DNA from: Micromonospora craniellae
Lineage (GTDB): Bacteria; Actinomycetota; Actinomycetes; Mycobacteriales; Micromonosporaceae
Assembly: GCF_014764405.1 (NCBI RefSeq)
Contig: NZ_CP061725.1
Span: 62,001 to 126,000, forward strand
DNA length: 64,000 bases
Reading direction: 5' to 3'
In this document: one piece after another, positions 25,397 to 35,295 of the stretch
Numbering within the stretch: the first letter of the stretch is position 1
How the letters are laid out: every line of letters begins with the position of its first letter
Made by a program: the position numbers and the translations under genes
The notes under the pieces: model-generated
The model's database searches: none
The model's input: the letters and a program-made list of their open reading frames with translations, nothing else
What the model was told of the DNA's origin: nothing

Positions 25397-26632
25397 ATGT
25401 TGAATGTGAAGCCCTACCGGGACACCCTCGCGCTTCCGGGGTTACGGCCCCTGCTGCTGGTCGCGATCCTCGCCCGGGTCCCGGTGGCTGCCACGGCGGT
25501 GGCGATGACGCTGTACGTACTCGATCTGGGTCGCGGATTCTTCGCCGCCGGACTGGTAGGGGCCGCGATGACGGTCGGTTCGGCGCTCGGCGCACCGCTG
25601 CTCGGCCGGCTGGTCGACCGGCGGGGCCTACGGCCGATGCTGCTGCTGACCACAGCGGCCTCGGCGCTGTTCTGGGGCACGGCGCCGGTTCTGCCCTACC
25701 CGGTGCTTCTCGGCGCCGCGCTCGTCGGTGGGTTGCTCACCCTCCCGGTATTCTCCGTGGTCCGCCAGTCGATCGCCGCGCTGGTCCCGCCGACCCGACG
25801 GCGCCATGCCTACGCGCTGGACTCCATGTCGGTCGAACTCAGCTTCATGATCGGACCAGCGGCGGCGGTGGCCCTCTCCACCAGTGTCTCGCCCACCCTG
25901 ACCATGTACGCCGTCGGCGGCGGCATAGTGCTGGCCGGACTCACCCTGCTGGTGCTCAATCCGCCGACCCAAGCCCAAGACGAGGTGACGACGCCGGCGC
26001 AGCCGCTGCCCCGCAGGGAGTGGCTGACCCCACGGTTGATCGGGCTGCTCGCCGGTGGTGCGGCCGGCACACTGGTGATCGCCGGCACCGAAGTAGCGGT
26101 GGTGGCAGTGTTGCGTGACGCCGATCAGGTTGAATGGACCGGCGTGGTCCTGGCGCTCTGGGCCTCATACTCGCTGGTCGGCGGCTTCACCTACGGCACG
26201 CTATCTCGCCCCGTGCCATCGCTGATCCTTGCCCTACTACTCGGAATCGTCACCATTCCGGTCGGTCTGGGCAGCGGCGAATGGTGGCTCCTGGCCCTCG
26301 TGCTGCTGCCGTCCGGGGCGCTCACCGCCCCGACCATCGCCGCTACTGCCGACGCGGTGAGCCGGCTGGCACCGGCGAGCGTACGGGGTGAGGCGATGGG
26401 CCTGCACGGCTCGGCGATGGTGGTCGGAGTGGCCCTCGGCACCCCGCTGGCCGGGGCGGCAATCGATGCCTCCGCACCGGCCTGGGGCTTCGCCGCGACG
26501 GGCCTGCTCGGCGCCCTGATCGCACTGGCCATGCTACCGGCCGAGTTGCGTCACCGACGGTCCGACGCTGCCGAATTCATCCTCACTGCCCCCCGCACGA
26601 TCCCGCCTCTGTTCGAGTCGGTCCAGGGATGA
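25397..26632 (+). CDS. MFS transporter
   Basis: A 411-residue major-facilitator protein with 12 predicted membrane segments. The motif A loop between segments 2 and 3 is LGAPLLGRLVDRRGLRPML. A long cytoplasmic loop after segment 6 (NPPTQAQDEVTTPAQPLPRREW) splits the halves. The second half ends with LPAELRHRRSD. Such actinobacterial MFS proteins without extra domains are usually drug or metabolite exporters; the substrate is unknown. ATG at 25397 was chosen because the hydrophobic N-terminus begins within 20 residues. It could equally be an orphan transporter. Confidence 0.88.
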   Translation: MLNVKPYRDTLALPGLRPLLLVAILARVPVAATAVAMTLYVLDLGRGFFAAGLVGAAMTVGSALGAPLLGRLVDRRGLRPMLLLTTAASALFWGTAPVLPYPVLLGAALVGGLLTLPVFSVVRQSIAALVPPTRRRHAYALDSMSVELSFMIGPAAAVALSTSVSPTLTMYAVGGGIVLAGLTLLVLNPPTQAQDEVTTPAQPLPRREWLTPRLIGLLAGGAAGTLVIAGTEVAVVAVLRDADQVEWTGVVLALWASYSLVGGFTYGTLSRPVPSLILALLLGIVTIPVGLGSGEWWLLALVLLPSGALTAPTIAATADAVSRLAPASVRGEAMGLHGSAMVVGVALGTPLAGAAIDASAPAWGFAATGLLGALIALAMLPAELRHRRSDAAEFILTAPRTIPPLFESVQG

Positions 26633-26713
26633 CGACTGGCTCGGGCGAATGTATCAATCCCCCGACCCGCGAGCAGTCCGCCACTCCCGCCAGGTCCGCC
26701 CATACCGCCGCCG

Positions 26714-26914
26714 CGCGACATCGAGCAGATCGCCGAAACCGTGATCAGCGAAGCCAGCACCTTCGAACAGACCGTCACTACGATCCTGCACACCAGCGGC
26801 CAGGCCACCGCCTCGCCGCAGACCCCCTGCCCCCGACGCTGCCGACACTGCGCCCGCGACTCCCACGCCTCTGCAGCACGCCGGAACTTCTCGGGACTCT
26901 GCTGGTTGGTGTGA
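26714..26914 (+). pseudogene. Probable gene remnant of unknown family
   Basis: The frame reading DIEQIAETVISEASTFEQ and TVTTILHTSGQ, ending at a stop at 26912-26914, has strong G/C third-position bias, as real genes here do. The sequence upstream in the same frame does not, and there is no start codon. A CPRRCRHC segment follows. It looks like a truncated helical protein, but I recognise no family. The rest of 26633-27319 holds no gene I can support; the overlapping frame at 26629-27033 looks like a shadow. Confidence 0.3.
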
Positions 26915-27319
26915 TCCTGCTCCGGCGGCTCCTGACGAGAAGTCGGATCCACTCTGCGATCGTGCTCGGTACCGCCGCTGCGGCACCGACACTCGTGCTC
27001 GTGGCAGCAATCGCCGTGCCCGTCCTGCGTTGAGGGTCACGTCCGGCCGGGCGTGTCCAGCCTGCTCCGCCAACTGGATCTGATTTGAGAACGAGGCGGT
27101 TCAGGCGCTGCGCCCGCTGAAGGCCCGTACCCTCCGACCGGCGCGCAAAATGTGCAACTGCGGGTCAAAGTCGCCACTCGTGGGTGAACTGGCGGACCGC
27201 GTCATGTCGATGGTGTGCGCGGGTGAGTGACGTTCACCGCGATGCCGGTTGACCGTTGGTGGGAGGGTGACCGAGTGGATAACTTCGAGCCCTCAGGGTG
27301 GGCGACGGGCGGAGGCTGG

Positions 27320-28342
27320 ATGACGCATGGCAACGCTGAGTATCGCTACGCGAACACGGCGATACTGTCAGTGACAGCTCTGGAGGCGCCGGTCATCGTC
27401 ACCTCTGATCAGTTCGATGAACATCTGAGCGAGACCTTCCGGCGGCTGAGAATGCGCCCGGGGATGCTTCAGCGGATCGCCGGAGTTCAGGAGCGGCGCT
27501 GGTGGCCGGAGGGCTTTGGATTCGCCGACGCGGCGGCGACGGCCGGGGCCAAGGCGCTGTCGGAGGCGGGTGTCGACGCGCGTGACGTCGGCCTGTTGAT
27601 CAACACGTCGGTGTCCCGCGCGTATCTGGAGCCGTCGACGGCGGTCGCGATCCACCACGCTCTGGACCTGCCGCCGTCGGCCTTGAACTTCGACATCGCC
27701 AACGCCTGCCTCGGGTTCGTCAACGGGATCCAGGTCGCTGCCAACATGATCGACGCCGGACAGATCCGGTACGCGCTGATCGTGGCGGGCGAGAGTTCCC
27801 GCGCGGCTCAACAGACGACGATCGAGCGGTTACGTAGGGCCGACTCCACCCGCGACGACGTCCGGGAGCAGTTCGCCACGTTGACCCTCGGTTCAGGCGC
27901 GGCCGCGATGGTGTTGGCCGCCGCAGGCAGCCATCACCAGGAGCACCGGCTGATCGGCGGTGTGAGCAGGGCGGCCACCCAACATCACGAGCTGTGCGTC
28001 GGGGACAACACGCGGATGCGCACCGACGCGAAGGGGCTACTCGACGCGGGTGTGGGCCTCGCGGAGGCGACCTGGGCGCATGCCGGGTCGTGGGATTGGC
28101 AGAACATGGACCTCTACGTCATGCATCAGGTCTCGGCGGCCCACACGCGCAGCGTCGTCAGGCGGCTCGGCCTGGACCCTCGGAGGGTCCCGGAGACGTT
28201 CCCGCTGTGGGGAAACGTCGGCCCGGCGTCGCTACCGATGACCCTGGCCCACCACGCTGGATCGCTCCACTCCGGTGACCGGGTGCTGTGCATGGGGGTC
28301 GGCTCCGGCCTGAACACGTGCGCCCTGGAGGTCGTGTGGTGA
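27320..28342 (+). CDS. oleA: OleA, acyl-CoA head-to-head condensing enzyme (thiolase superfamily)
   Basis: A 340-residue ketosynthase III-like protein that joins two fatty acyl-CoAs by non-decarboxylative Claisen condensation, the first step of long-chain olefin synthesis. The nucleophilic Cys130 is in FDIANACLGF, His269 in LYVMHQVSA and Asn299 in LWGNVGPASLP. A Glu at about 104 (AYLEPSTA) occupies the place of the OleA glutamate that distinguishes it from FabH. ATG at 27320 has GGCGGAGG upstream and gives the family-like N-terminus; a longer frame from 27227 is less likely. The stop overlaps the next gene by 4 bp, and the order oleA-oleBC-oleD confirms the assignment. Confidence 0.9.
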   Translation: MTHGNAEYRYANTAILSVTALEAPVIVTSDQFDEHLSETFRRLRMRPGMLQRIAGVQERRWWPEGFGFADAAATAGAKALSEAGVDARDVGLLINTSVSRAYLEPSTAVAIHHALDLPPSALNFDIANACLGFVNGIQVAANMIDAGQIRYALIVAGESSRAAQQTTIERLRRADSTRDDVREQFATLTLGSGAAAMVLAAAGSHHQEHRLIGGVSRAATQHHELCVGDNTRMRTDAKGLLDAGVGLAEATWAHAGSWDWQNMDLYVMHQVSAAHTRSVVRRLGLDPRRVPETFPLWGNVGPASLPMTLAHHAGSLHSGDRVLCMGVGSGLNTCALEVVW

Positions 28343-30915
28343 GCCGTCGACAGGCAGTGCCGCCGCTCGGGTCACCCGGTCTGGACAGTGCCTGGTCCCG
28401 GTGGGTCACTGCGACGGACAGTCAGGGCGTGCAGCGCACCTGGCATGTCCTGGACACCGCCGGTACGGACTCGGACAGCGCGATCCAACCTGCGGGAACG
28501 CTGCTGTGCGTACACGGCAATCCCACCTGGTCGTACCTGTGGCGGCACCTGCTGGCCCGGTTCGGACGGGCTGACGCTCCGCCGTGGCGGGTGGTCGCCG
28601 TGGACCATCTGGACATGGGGTTCTCAGAGCGAACTGGCACCGTACGCGGGTTGGCGCAGCGGATCGACGACCTCACCACGGTCACCGGCGCGCTCGGCAT
28701 AACCGGGCCGGTCGTCACCGTCGGGCACGACTGGGGCGGGTCCATCTCATTGGGTTGGGCGCTGCGTCACCGTGATCAGCTACGTGGTGTCGTGCTGACC
28801 AACACTGCGGTGCACCAGCCGAGTGGGTCGCCGGCGCCCGCACTGATCCGCCTGGCCCGACTGCCCGGCGTGTTGCCGGCAGTGACCGTGCGGACGCCGA
28901 CGTTCCTGCAGGCCACCCTCGCATTGGCGAACCCGTGGCTGTCGAAGCCTGTCCGAGAGGGCTATCTCGCTCCGTACCACGGTGCGGACCGACGGGCGGC
29001 GATCGGCGGCTTCGTCGCGGACATCCCGCTCGGTCCCGACCACCCGAGCTGGCAGGCGCTGCAAGAGGTCGCGCAGCGTCTGCACACGCTGGCGGGGATA
29101 CCGACACTGCTGCTGTGGGGGCCACGCGACCCGGTCTTCGGCGAGGTGCACCTGCGAGACCTGCGGAACCGGCTGCCGCATGCGCAGGTGCACCGGTTCG
29201 AAGGCGCGGGTCACCTGCTCACCGAGGACGCTGATGTCGCCGGTGCGGTCGCGCAGTGGCTGGTCGACCTGGACCGCCGGCCCGCCGAGCCGATTGCGAC
29301 GCCGGAACCGGCGGTGCCGTGGCGTCCGCTGTGGGCGGCATTGGCAGAGCGTGCCGAGGACCGGTCGGTCGCTCTGGTCGAGCTGGCGAACAACGGCCGG
29401 CAGATCAGCTGGTCCTTGCTGTGGCAACGAATTCGGGAGATCGGGGCCGGGTTGTCCGCCTCCGGAGTGCGTCGCGGCGATCGGGTGGCACTGCTCGTAC
29501 CGCCCGGCGCCGATCTGACCGCCGCCGTCTACGCGTGCCTCCGCATCGGTGCGGTGATCGTGGTGGTCGATCCAGGGCTGGGACTTGACGGCATGAGCCG
29601 AGCACTACGCAGCGCCGACCCCTCGTACCTCGTCGCCGTCGGTCGCGGACTCGCCGTCGCCCGGGCCCTGCGCTGGCCCGGAAAGCCCATCGGGGCCGGA
29701 CCTGGCGCCGCCGTGTTGGGCGCGCTCACCCTGGGCAAGCTCGCCCGCCTCGGCGCCGACGTCCTGGACCTTCCGGCCGCGCCAGACCCGGACGACGACG
29801 CGGCCGTACTGTTCACTTCCGGTTCTACCGGACCGGCGAAGGGTGTGGTCTACACCCATCGTCAACTCGCCGCGATGCGTGACGCGCTGTTCGGCCTCGG
29901 AGTGAACGCCGACGCCGGAATCGTGGCGGCTTTCGCGCCATTCGCACTATTCGGACCGGCTCTCGGCGCCCCGTCGGCGATCCCGGACATGAGGGTCACC
30001 GCCCCACGGACGTTGACCGCCGCCGCTCTCGCCGAAGCGGTAGCCGCAGTCGACGCTTCGGCGGTGTTCGCCTCACCGGCCGCGCTACGCAACGTGGTCG
30101 ACACCCGCGACGTGGTGGACGATCGCCAGCGCGCCGCGTTGGAGGAAGTCACATTGCTGCTGAGCGCGGGCGCGCCGGTGCCCGCCGCGCTGCTCACACA
30201 GACGCGAGCCTTGATGCCCAAGGCACAGCCGCACACCCCCTACGGGATGACCGAGGTCCTTCCGGTCACCGACATCACCCTCGACGAGATCGTCGATGCC
30301 GAGCCAGGCGACGGAGTCTGCGTCGGCCGGCCGTTGCCCGGCATTCAGGTGGCGATCGCGGCCCTGGACTCGACCGGCACGCCTTCCGAGCAACCCGGTT
30401 GCGCTCCTGGGCTGACCGGCGAAATCGTGGTCAGGGCCGGGCATGTGAAGGATCGTTACGATGGGCTCTGGCTGACCGAGCGGGCCAGCTCCCGCAATCC
30501 CGGATGGCACCGCACCGGCGACGTGGGCTACCTGGATCCCGAAGGCCGGCTGTGGGTGCAGGGTCGGCTGGCCCATATCCTGCTCACCTCCGACGGCGTG
30601 CTCAGCCCGGTCGGGATCGAGCAGCAGGTCGAATCGGTGCCGCAGATCGCGCGGGCCGCAGTGGTCGGCGTGGGACCGCCCGGTGTGGCGAAGGTCGTGG
30701 TCATCGCCGAGACCCTGCCCGGGACCCGCCATGCCCGACTGGCAAGCCGGGAACTGGCCGACGCGGTACGTGCCGCGGCCGTGCCGCCGGTCGCGGCCGT
30801 GTTGGTGGTCCCGTCCCTGCCCACTGACATCCGCCACAACTCGAAGATCGACCGTACCCGGCTACGTCGCTGGGCGGAACGAGTGCTCGCAGGCGGGAGG
30901 GTCAGCGGACTGTGA
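28339..30915 (+). CDS. oleBC: OleBC fusion: beta-lactone decarboxylase plus beta-lactone synthetase
   Basis: An 858-residue two-domain protein. Residues 1-310 form OleB, an alpha/beta hydrolase of the haloalkane-dehalogenase type: HGNPTWSYLWRH, nucleophile Asp131 in TVGHDWGGSIS, and GAGHLLTEDA with the catalytic His. It decarboxylates a beta-lactone to a cis-olefin. Residues 330-858 form OleC, an acyl-AMP-ligase-like enzyme with the P-loop LFTSGSTGPAKGVVYTH, PYGMTEVLPV and HRTGDVGYLDPEGRLWVQGR; it makes the beta-lactone from a 2-alkyl-3-hydroxy acid with ATP. Fused OleBC is known from some actinobacteria. GTG at 28339 overlaps the oleA stop; the 3' end overlaps oleD. Confidence 0.93.
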   Translation: MSRRQAVPPLGSPGLDSAWSRWVTATDSQGVQRTWHVLDTAGTDSDSAIQPAGTLLCVHGNPTWSYLWRHLLARFGRADAPPWRVVAVDHLDMGFSERTGTVRGLAQRIDDLTTVTGALGITGPVVTVGHDWGGSISLGWALRHRDQLRGVVLTNTAVHQPSGSPAPALIRLARLPGVLPAVTVRTPTFLQATLALANPWLSKPVREGYLAPYHGADRRAAIGGFVADIPLGPDHPSWQALQEVAQRLHTLAGIPTLLLWGPRDPVFGEVHLRDLRNRLPHAQVHRFEGAGHLLTEDADVAGAVAQWLVDLDRRPAEPIATPEPAVPWRPLWAALAERAEDRSVALVELANNGRQISWSLLWQRIREIGAGLSASGVRRGDRVALLVPPGADLTAAVYACLRIGAVIVVVDPGLGLDGMSRALRSADPSYLVAVGRGLAVARALRWPGKPIGAGPGAAVLGALTLGKLARLGADVLDLPAAPDPDDDAAVLFTSGSTGPAKGVVYTHRQLAAMRDALFGLGVNADAGIVAAFAPFALFGPALGAPSAIPDMRVTAPRTLTAAALAEAVAAVDASAVFASPAALRNVVDTRDVVDDRQRAALEEVTLLLSAGAPVPAALLTQTRALMPKAQPHTPYGMTEVLPVTDITLDEIVDAEPGDGVCVGRPLPGIQVAIAALDSTGTPSEQPGCAPGLTGEIVVRAGHVKDRYDGLWLTERASSRNPGWHRTGDVGYLDPEGRLWVQGRLAHILLTSDGVLSPVGIEQQVESVPQIARAAVVGVGPPGVAKVVVIAETLPGTRHARLASRELADAVRAAAVPPVAAVLVVPSLPTDIRHNSKIDRTRLRRWAERVLAGGRVSGL

Positions 30916-31958
30916 GAATCCTGGTCACCGGTGCCAGCAGCATGCTCGGCAGCGCCGCTGCCACAGCTTTGCGGATGCGCGGCGACGAGGTCCGCGTCCT
31001 GCAACGTCGCCCCAGCGGCCTGGTCGGGGTCGACGAGCACCGAGGCGACATTACCGATCCGAGAGTCGTACGTGCGGCCACGGAGGGCGTCGACGCCGTG
31101 GTCCACCTGGCCGCGAAAGTATCGATGACCGGACCGTGGCGACAGTTCGAGCACATCAACATCGGTGGTACGGCCACCCTGCTCGCCGCCGCCCGGGCAG
31201 CCGGCGTGACGCGATTCGTGCACGTGTCCTCGCCGTCGGTCGCTCATCATGGCACCGGCCTGGTCGGCGCCGAAGCCGGCGCAGCTGACCCGGATCGGGC
31301 CCGGGGACACTACGCTCGCAGCAAGGCCTCGGCGGAATTGCTCGCACTGGCCGCCGACTCGCCCGACTTCGCCGTGGTGGCGATCCGCCCCCACCTGGTC
31401 TGGGGACCGGGTGACACCCAGTTGGTGGGCCGAATCGTCGAGCGGGCCCAGGCCGGCCGGCTGGCACTGGTCGGCCAGGGAACCGCCCTGATCGACACGA
31501 CGTACGTCGATAACGCCGCCGACGCCCTCGTCGCCGCGCTCGACCGGGCGCCCGAGGCGGGCGTACACGGGCAGGCCTTTGTCGTCACCAACGGCGAGCC
31601 ACGGACGGTATACGAACTCATCGAGCGTATCTGTTTCGCCGCCGAGTCGGCGCCCCCGAGACTTCGGGTGCCGGTGGCTGCGGCAAAGGCCGGCGGCACC
31701 GCAGTGGAGCGGCTATGGTCGGCGCTTCGGCGCACCGAAGAACCGCCCATGACCCGGTTTCTGGCCGAGCAGTTGTCCACCGCACACTGGTTCGACCAAC
31801 GCCGGACCCGAGAGGCACTGCGCTGGTCACCGCAGGTGACGCTTGATGAAGGGTTCGTTCGGCTGGCTGCGGCGTACCGGCAAGGTTCCCGCCCTCGTGG
31901 CCACCAGCAGGACCTGGGGCGTCATCGCCCCTTTGGCCGGGACGATGACGGCGGTTGA
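30912..31958 (+). CDS. oleD: OleD, NADPH-dependent 2-alkyl-3-oxoalkanoate reductase
   Basis: A 348-residue extended SDR of the 3-beta-HSD type. It starts ILVTGASSMLGSAAATAL (nucleotide-binding), has a Ser in FVHVSSPSVAH and the catalytic YARSKASAELL Tyr/Lys pair, followed by VVAIRPHLVWGPGD. It reduces the OleA product to the beta-hydroxy acid. GTG at 30912 overlaps the OleBC stop by 4 bp. The natural end is near AAYRQGS; the last ~25 residues (RPRGHQQDLGRHRPFG) read through sequence that in another frame begins a possible further gene. The stop lies 20 bp before the outer group II intron. Confidence 0.92.
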   Translation: MRILVTGASSMLGSAAATALRMRGDEVRVLQRRPSGLVGVDEHRGDITDPRVVRAATEGVDAVVHLAAKVSMTGPWRQFEHINIGGTATLLAAARAAGVTRFVHVSSPSVAHHGTGLVGAEAGAADPDRARGHYARSKASAELLALAADSPDFAVVAIRPHLVWGPGDTQLVGRIVERAQAGRLALVGQGTALIDTTYVDNAADALVAALDRAPEAGVHGQAFVVTNGEPRTVYELIERICFAAESAPPRLRVPVAAAKAGGTAVERLWSALRRTEEPPMTRFLAEQLSTAHWFDQRRTREALRWSPQVTLDEGFVRLAAAYRQGSRPRGHQQDLGRHRPFGRDDDGG

Positions 31959-31977
31959 CGACCTGGCACTGCATTGG
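31846..31977 (+). pseudogene. Possible gene start downstream of oleD, cut by the outer group II intron
   Basis: From ATG 31846 the frame reads MKGSFGWLRRTGKVPALVAT then SRTWGVIAPLAGTMTAVDDL and ends exactly at the intron boundary after codon TGG (31975-31977). It has plausible composition for a membrane-proximal protein. Past the intron (38811 on) the same phase continues without a stop for a while but does not look like protein. The overlap with oleD is over 100 bp, which is unusual, so this is a weak call. Confidence 0.25.
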
Positions 31978-32096
31978 GTTGGGTGGGCCGCGCAGCGAGG
32001 TGCCCTATGAGGGTCCTTTTCCGCGCGGCCTCCCGCCGAGTGAAGTGGGCCGCCGGCGAGGTGCCCGTGGTGTGGGTCCTTTTCCGTCGGCCTCTT

Positions 32097-32134
32097 CCCG
32101 AACCGTGCTGGTCGGTTTCCCTGACACACGGCTC
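32097..32134 (-). ncRNA. Group II intron domain V (inner intron)
   Basis: The sequence GAGCCGTGTGTCAGGGAAAC followed by CGACCAGCACGGTTCGGG folds as the conserved domain V hairpin, with the AGC-type catalytic base, the GAAA-like tetraloop region and the two-base bulge. It starts just after the maturase stop codon at 32143. The helix is intact, so the ribozyme core is probably still active. Confidence 0.75.
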
Positions 32135-33477
32135 TCCAGTGGTCAGTTCCGGGTGGATGTGCGTGTCCGACCGGCATGGATGTCCTCGTGGCAGTTCCGG
32201 CAGATCACGAGGGTCTTGCGGCGGCGTTTGGCCATGAGGTGCACCCATGCGGGTTTGTCGGGTCGATCGCGGCGGTTGAGGTCGGCGAGTTTCCGCAGGT
32301 GATGGACTTCCAACCTGTCGGTGGACTCGCAGAGCTCGCAGCGTCCGGCCAGCAGCCGGTGGATCAGTTCGTTGCGTTTGGCGCTGGCCATGATCGGTGA
32401 CGTGTCGGTCAGGACCGCTGCGCGTTGGCGGCGTAGTGGTATTCCACCGAAGCGGGCGACCAGTGGTTTCCTGCCCCGGTCCCGGGGGACGGTGACCTGG
32501 AAACAGGTCCGTGGCCCGTCAGGGGTGCCGATGACCGTCTTGTACTTGCGGGCCATCTTCGTGACGGTGGACCGGTGTTTGCCTGCGAGGGTCTTGAGCA
32601 TGGAGGTCTCCATGACCCAGCGCAGGGTGTCCAGGCGCAACACGTCCTGGGCGAGGAGGTAGTACTGGACCAGGCCCCGGTACTCGGCCTGGTACTTCGC
32701 GACGATGGTGAAGTCGTCGTCGTGAAGCAGCGCACCGCGTTGAGCGGGTTTGCCTTCGCGCAGGTAGTTCGCGCATCGCTGCCTGATGACGTCGCGGGGC
32801 ACGAACAGTCCGATTGCCCCGTTGGCCGCTCGGCGGCCCCGGGTGATCTTCGTGTCCGAGTGTTGCGTCTTGACCTCGTAGCCGAGGAACCGCGCCGCCT
32901 GGCTGGTGGCGTGGGTGATCAACGTCTTGGATGGCGAGAGTTCCAGCTTGAGTTCCTCGCGCAGGAACGTCGCGATCCGCGTCTTGATCTGTTCGGCTTC
33001 GTGCCGCGGTCCGGCGAACCCCAGCAGCCAGTCGTCGGCGTAGCGCACATACCGAAGTCGTCGATAGCCCGGATCGTTGGGGTCCTGGCTCGGTATCCGG
33101 CGGCGGCGCTGCGTGAGCAGCCGGACCGCAGCACGGTCACCGTGGCGTTTGGCCTTCGCGATCTGGTCGACGACGACTTGGTAGGCGCGGTGGCGCCGAC
33201 GCCGGACGCCTTGATGGTATTCAGGCAGCAGGGTCTGCTCGAGGAACCGGTCCAACCGGTCCAGGTAGATGTTCGACAGGACCGGTGACGCCACCCCGCC
33301 CTGCGGCGCACCGCTGAGCGTGGCGTGCCATCGCCAGTCCTGCAGGTACCCGGCCGTGAGCATGTTGGACACCAGCCGCAGGAACCGGCCGTCATGCCTG
33401 CGTTCCGCAGCTCGGCGTCGATATAGGCGGCGGATCTGGGCTGTGAGCTGGGCAAACAGCGGTGGGCCCGGTGACGG

Positions 33478-33493
33478 GGCGTGTCACTAGGCG
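33478..33493. repeat. 16-bp direct repeat, left copy
   Basis: GGCGTGTCACTAGGCG occurs here and, identically and in the same orientation, at 35280-35295, on either side of the transposase gene. It is the likely target duplication of the IS1634-type element. Confidence 0.7.
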
Positions 33494-33509
33494 GCTGTGT
33501 TGTCGCAGG

Positions 33510-35210
33510 TCAGGCGGTTGCGGGTGTGGCGTCGAAGATCCGGGGCGGCTCGGCGATCTTCAGCTTGGTGAGCAGGGCCTTCTGGGGTTGGGACAGCTCG
33601 GTGCGCTGGGCGAACGTGCCGGCGGGGCCGGTGAACACGCCCAGGTGCAGCCGGTCGATCTCGGTGCGGATCGCGGTCCAGGTGCGGCCGGTCTCGGTCT
33701 CGGCGACCCGGATCAGCAGCAGGGCCAGCCAGCAGAGCAGGATGTGAGCGCGGATGCGGTCCTCGCGGCGGTGGAACACCGGGCGCAGGTCGAGGGTGGT
33801 CTTCATGTCGCGCCAGCCGCGTTCGACTTCGAGGAGCTGCTTGTAGCCCAGGGCGATGTCCTCGGCCGACAGTGTCGGGTCGGAGCAGCGCAGCAGGTAC
33901 TTGCCGTCCAGGCGCTGTTCGGCCTTGACCTTGGCCTGGTCGAGGCGCAGCAGGCCCTTGGGGGTGACGCGCAGGAACCGGTTCAGGCCGGGCTTGGTGG
34001 AGATCACGCCGCGTAGCTCGGCGCGTTTGGTGGCCGGCAGCCGGTCGGTGTCGTCGATCAGGTCCGTGAGCTGGGCGATCAGCCGTTGGCGGACAGCGGC
34101 GTCCCGGTCGGCGGCCTCGGGGTTGTAGCAGATGACGAACCGGTCGTCGGTGTCGATGTTGACTTCCTTGACCTGCAGGTTCTCCGCGACGGTGGCGTAG
34201 CGGCCCTGCCGGGCGAGCGCAGCGTCGGCTTCGCTGGTGCCGGCACGCAGCTTCTCACCCAGGATGTAGTGCCCGCCGCCCTGTTGCAGGAAGCGGCGGT
34301 TCTCGGCGGAGGCGAAGCCGCGGTCGGCGACCCAGACGACGCGAGCCAGGCTCCACTCGCGCATGTCGGTCTTGACCTGCCGGATCAGGGCGGAGTCGCT
34401 GGTGTTGCCGGGCCAGCACCACACCCGCACGGGAATGCCGGTGCGGGTGACGGCCATCCCGACCACGACCTGGGGCAGGTCGTCGCGGGAGTCCTTGCTC
34501 TTGCCATGGGTGCGGAACCCTGCCTGCTTGACCGCCGCCGGATCGTCCTCGGCCACGACCCGGCCCTGCTGGTCACGCCACAGCGGTTCGTCGGCCTCAT
34601 CGAGTTCGAAGTAGGTGCTGGTGGTGTCGAAGAACAACAGGTCGACCTCAAGGTTGAGCAGGTCGGCGATCTGGTCGTAGACCCCGCGGGTCAACGCGGG
34701 CTCGACCTCGATCAACTGGTCCATCGCCCGGTAGCAGGTGTCGTCGGTGACGTGCGGCAGGTCGGGCAGGTACACGTCCTGGCAGACCCAGTCGGCGGCG
34801 GCCAGCTTGCTCGACGGGGCCAGGGCCCGGTTGGCGACCAGCGCGAACAGCACCCGTTCGACGTCGACCTCCCGGCGGGACGAGCCGACCAGCGGCCGCA
34901 GGACGGTGTCGATGCGCAGCCGGCGCCACAACCCGTCGAGCAGCCACGCCCCGCCCAGCGAACGGGACTCCACAAACGACAGGCCGGCCGGCGCGGCCGC
35001 GGCCAGGGCGTCGGCCGGGGCGAGCAACCGCGACAACGCGTCGACCAAGCGGCGGATACCGGCCACGTCGAGCTGGTCTTCGCGGCCGAACGAGTACAAC
35101 ACCCGGGTCTTGGACGCCTTCGCGGCCGGGTCCCACTCGTTGTGAGCCAGTTGCAGGTAGCGGATCGTCTGCCCGTCGCGGGTCTTGCGGGTCGACGCTT
35201 TCACGTACAC
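33510..35210 (-). CDS. IS1634-family transposase
   Basis: A 566-residue IS4-superfamily DDE transposase. Catalytic and family motifs are LLFFDTTSTYFELDEADEP (first Asp), ARVVWVADRGFASAENRRFL (second Asp) and VERGWRDMKTTLDLRPVFHR with RIRAHILLCWLALLL (Glu region, Y-REK-like). The length is usual for IS1634-type enzymes, and there is no frameshift. GTG at 35210 is the start. It is transcribed in the same direction as both introns. IS1634-type elements are known for target duplications of variable, sometimes long, length, which fits the 16-bp direct repeats outside it. Confidence 0.93.
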   Translation of the reverse strand: MYVKASTRKTRDGQTIRYLQLAHNEWDPAAKASKTRVLYSFGREDQLDVAGIRRLVDALSRLLAPADALAAAAPAGLSFVESRSLGGAWLLDGLWRRLRIDTVLRPLVGSSRREVDVERVLFALVANRALAPSSKLAAADWVCQDVYLPDLPHVTDDTCYRAMDQLIEVEPALTRGVYDQIADLLNLEVDLLFFDTTSTYFELDEADEPLWRDQQGRVVAEDDPAAVKQAGFRTHGKSKDSRDDLPQVVVGMAVTRTGIPVRVWCWPGNTSDSALIRQVKTDMREWSLARVVWVADRGFASAENRRFLQQGGGHYILGEKLRAGTSEADAALARQGRYATVAENLQVKEVNIDTDDRFVICYNPEAADRDAAVRQRLIAQLTDLIDDTDRLPATKRAELRGVISTKPGLNRFLRVTPKGLLRLDQAKVKAEQRLDGKYLLRCSDPTLSAEDIALGYKQLLEVERGWRDMKTTLDLRPVFHRREDRIRAHILLCWLALLLIRVAETETGRTWTAIRTEIDRLHLGVFTGPAGTFAQRTELSQPQKALLTKLKIAEPPRIFDATPATA

Positions 35211-35279
35211 GAGGCACGACCGTACACCGACTATGAGACCAGCAACAGATCAGCAGCTCAACAAAGTTATCCACAGGCA

Positions 35280-35295
35280 GGCGTGTCACTAGGCG
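35280..35295. repeat. 16-bp direct repeat, right copy
   Basis: Second copy of GGCGTGTCACTAGGCG (see 33478-33493). It lies 70 bp upstream of the transposase start and 90 bp inside the outer inverted repeat. Confidence 0.7.

Noticed and set aside
26629..27033. 134-residue frame overlapping the MFS stop by ATGA
   Set aside because: Composition is Arg/Thr/Pro-rich like shadow frames; the alternative frame 26714-26914 has the better codon bias but no start.
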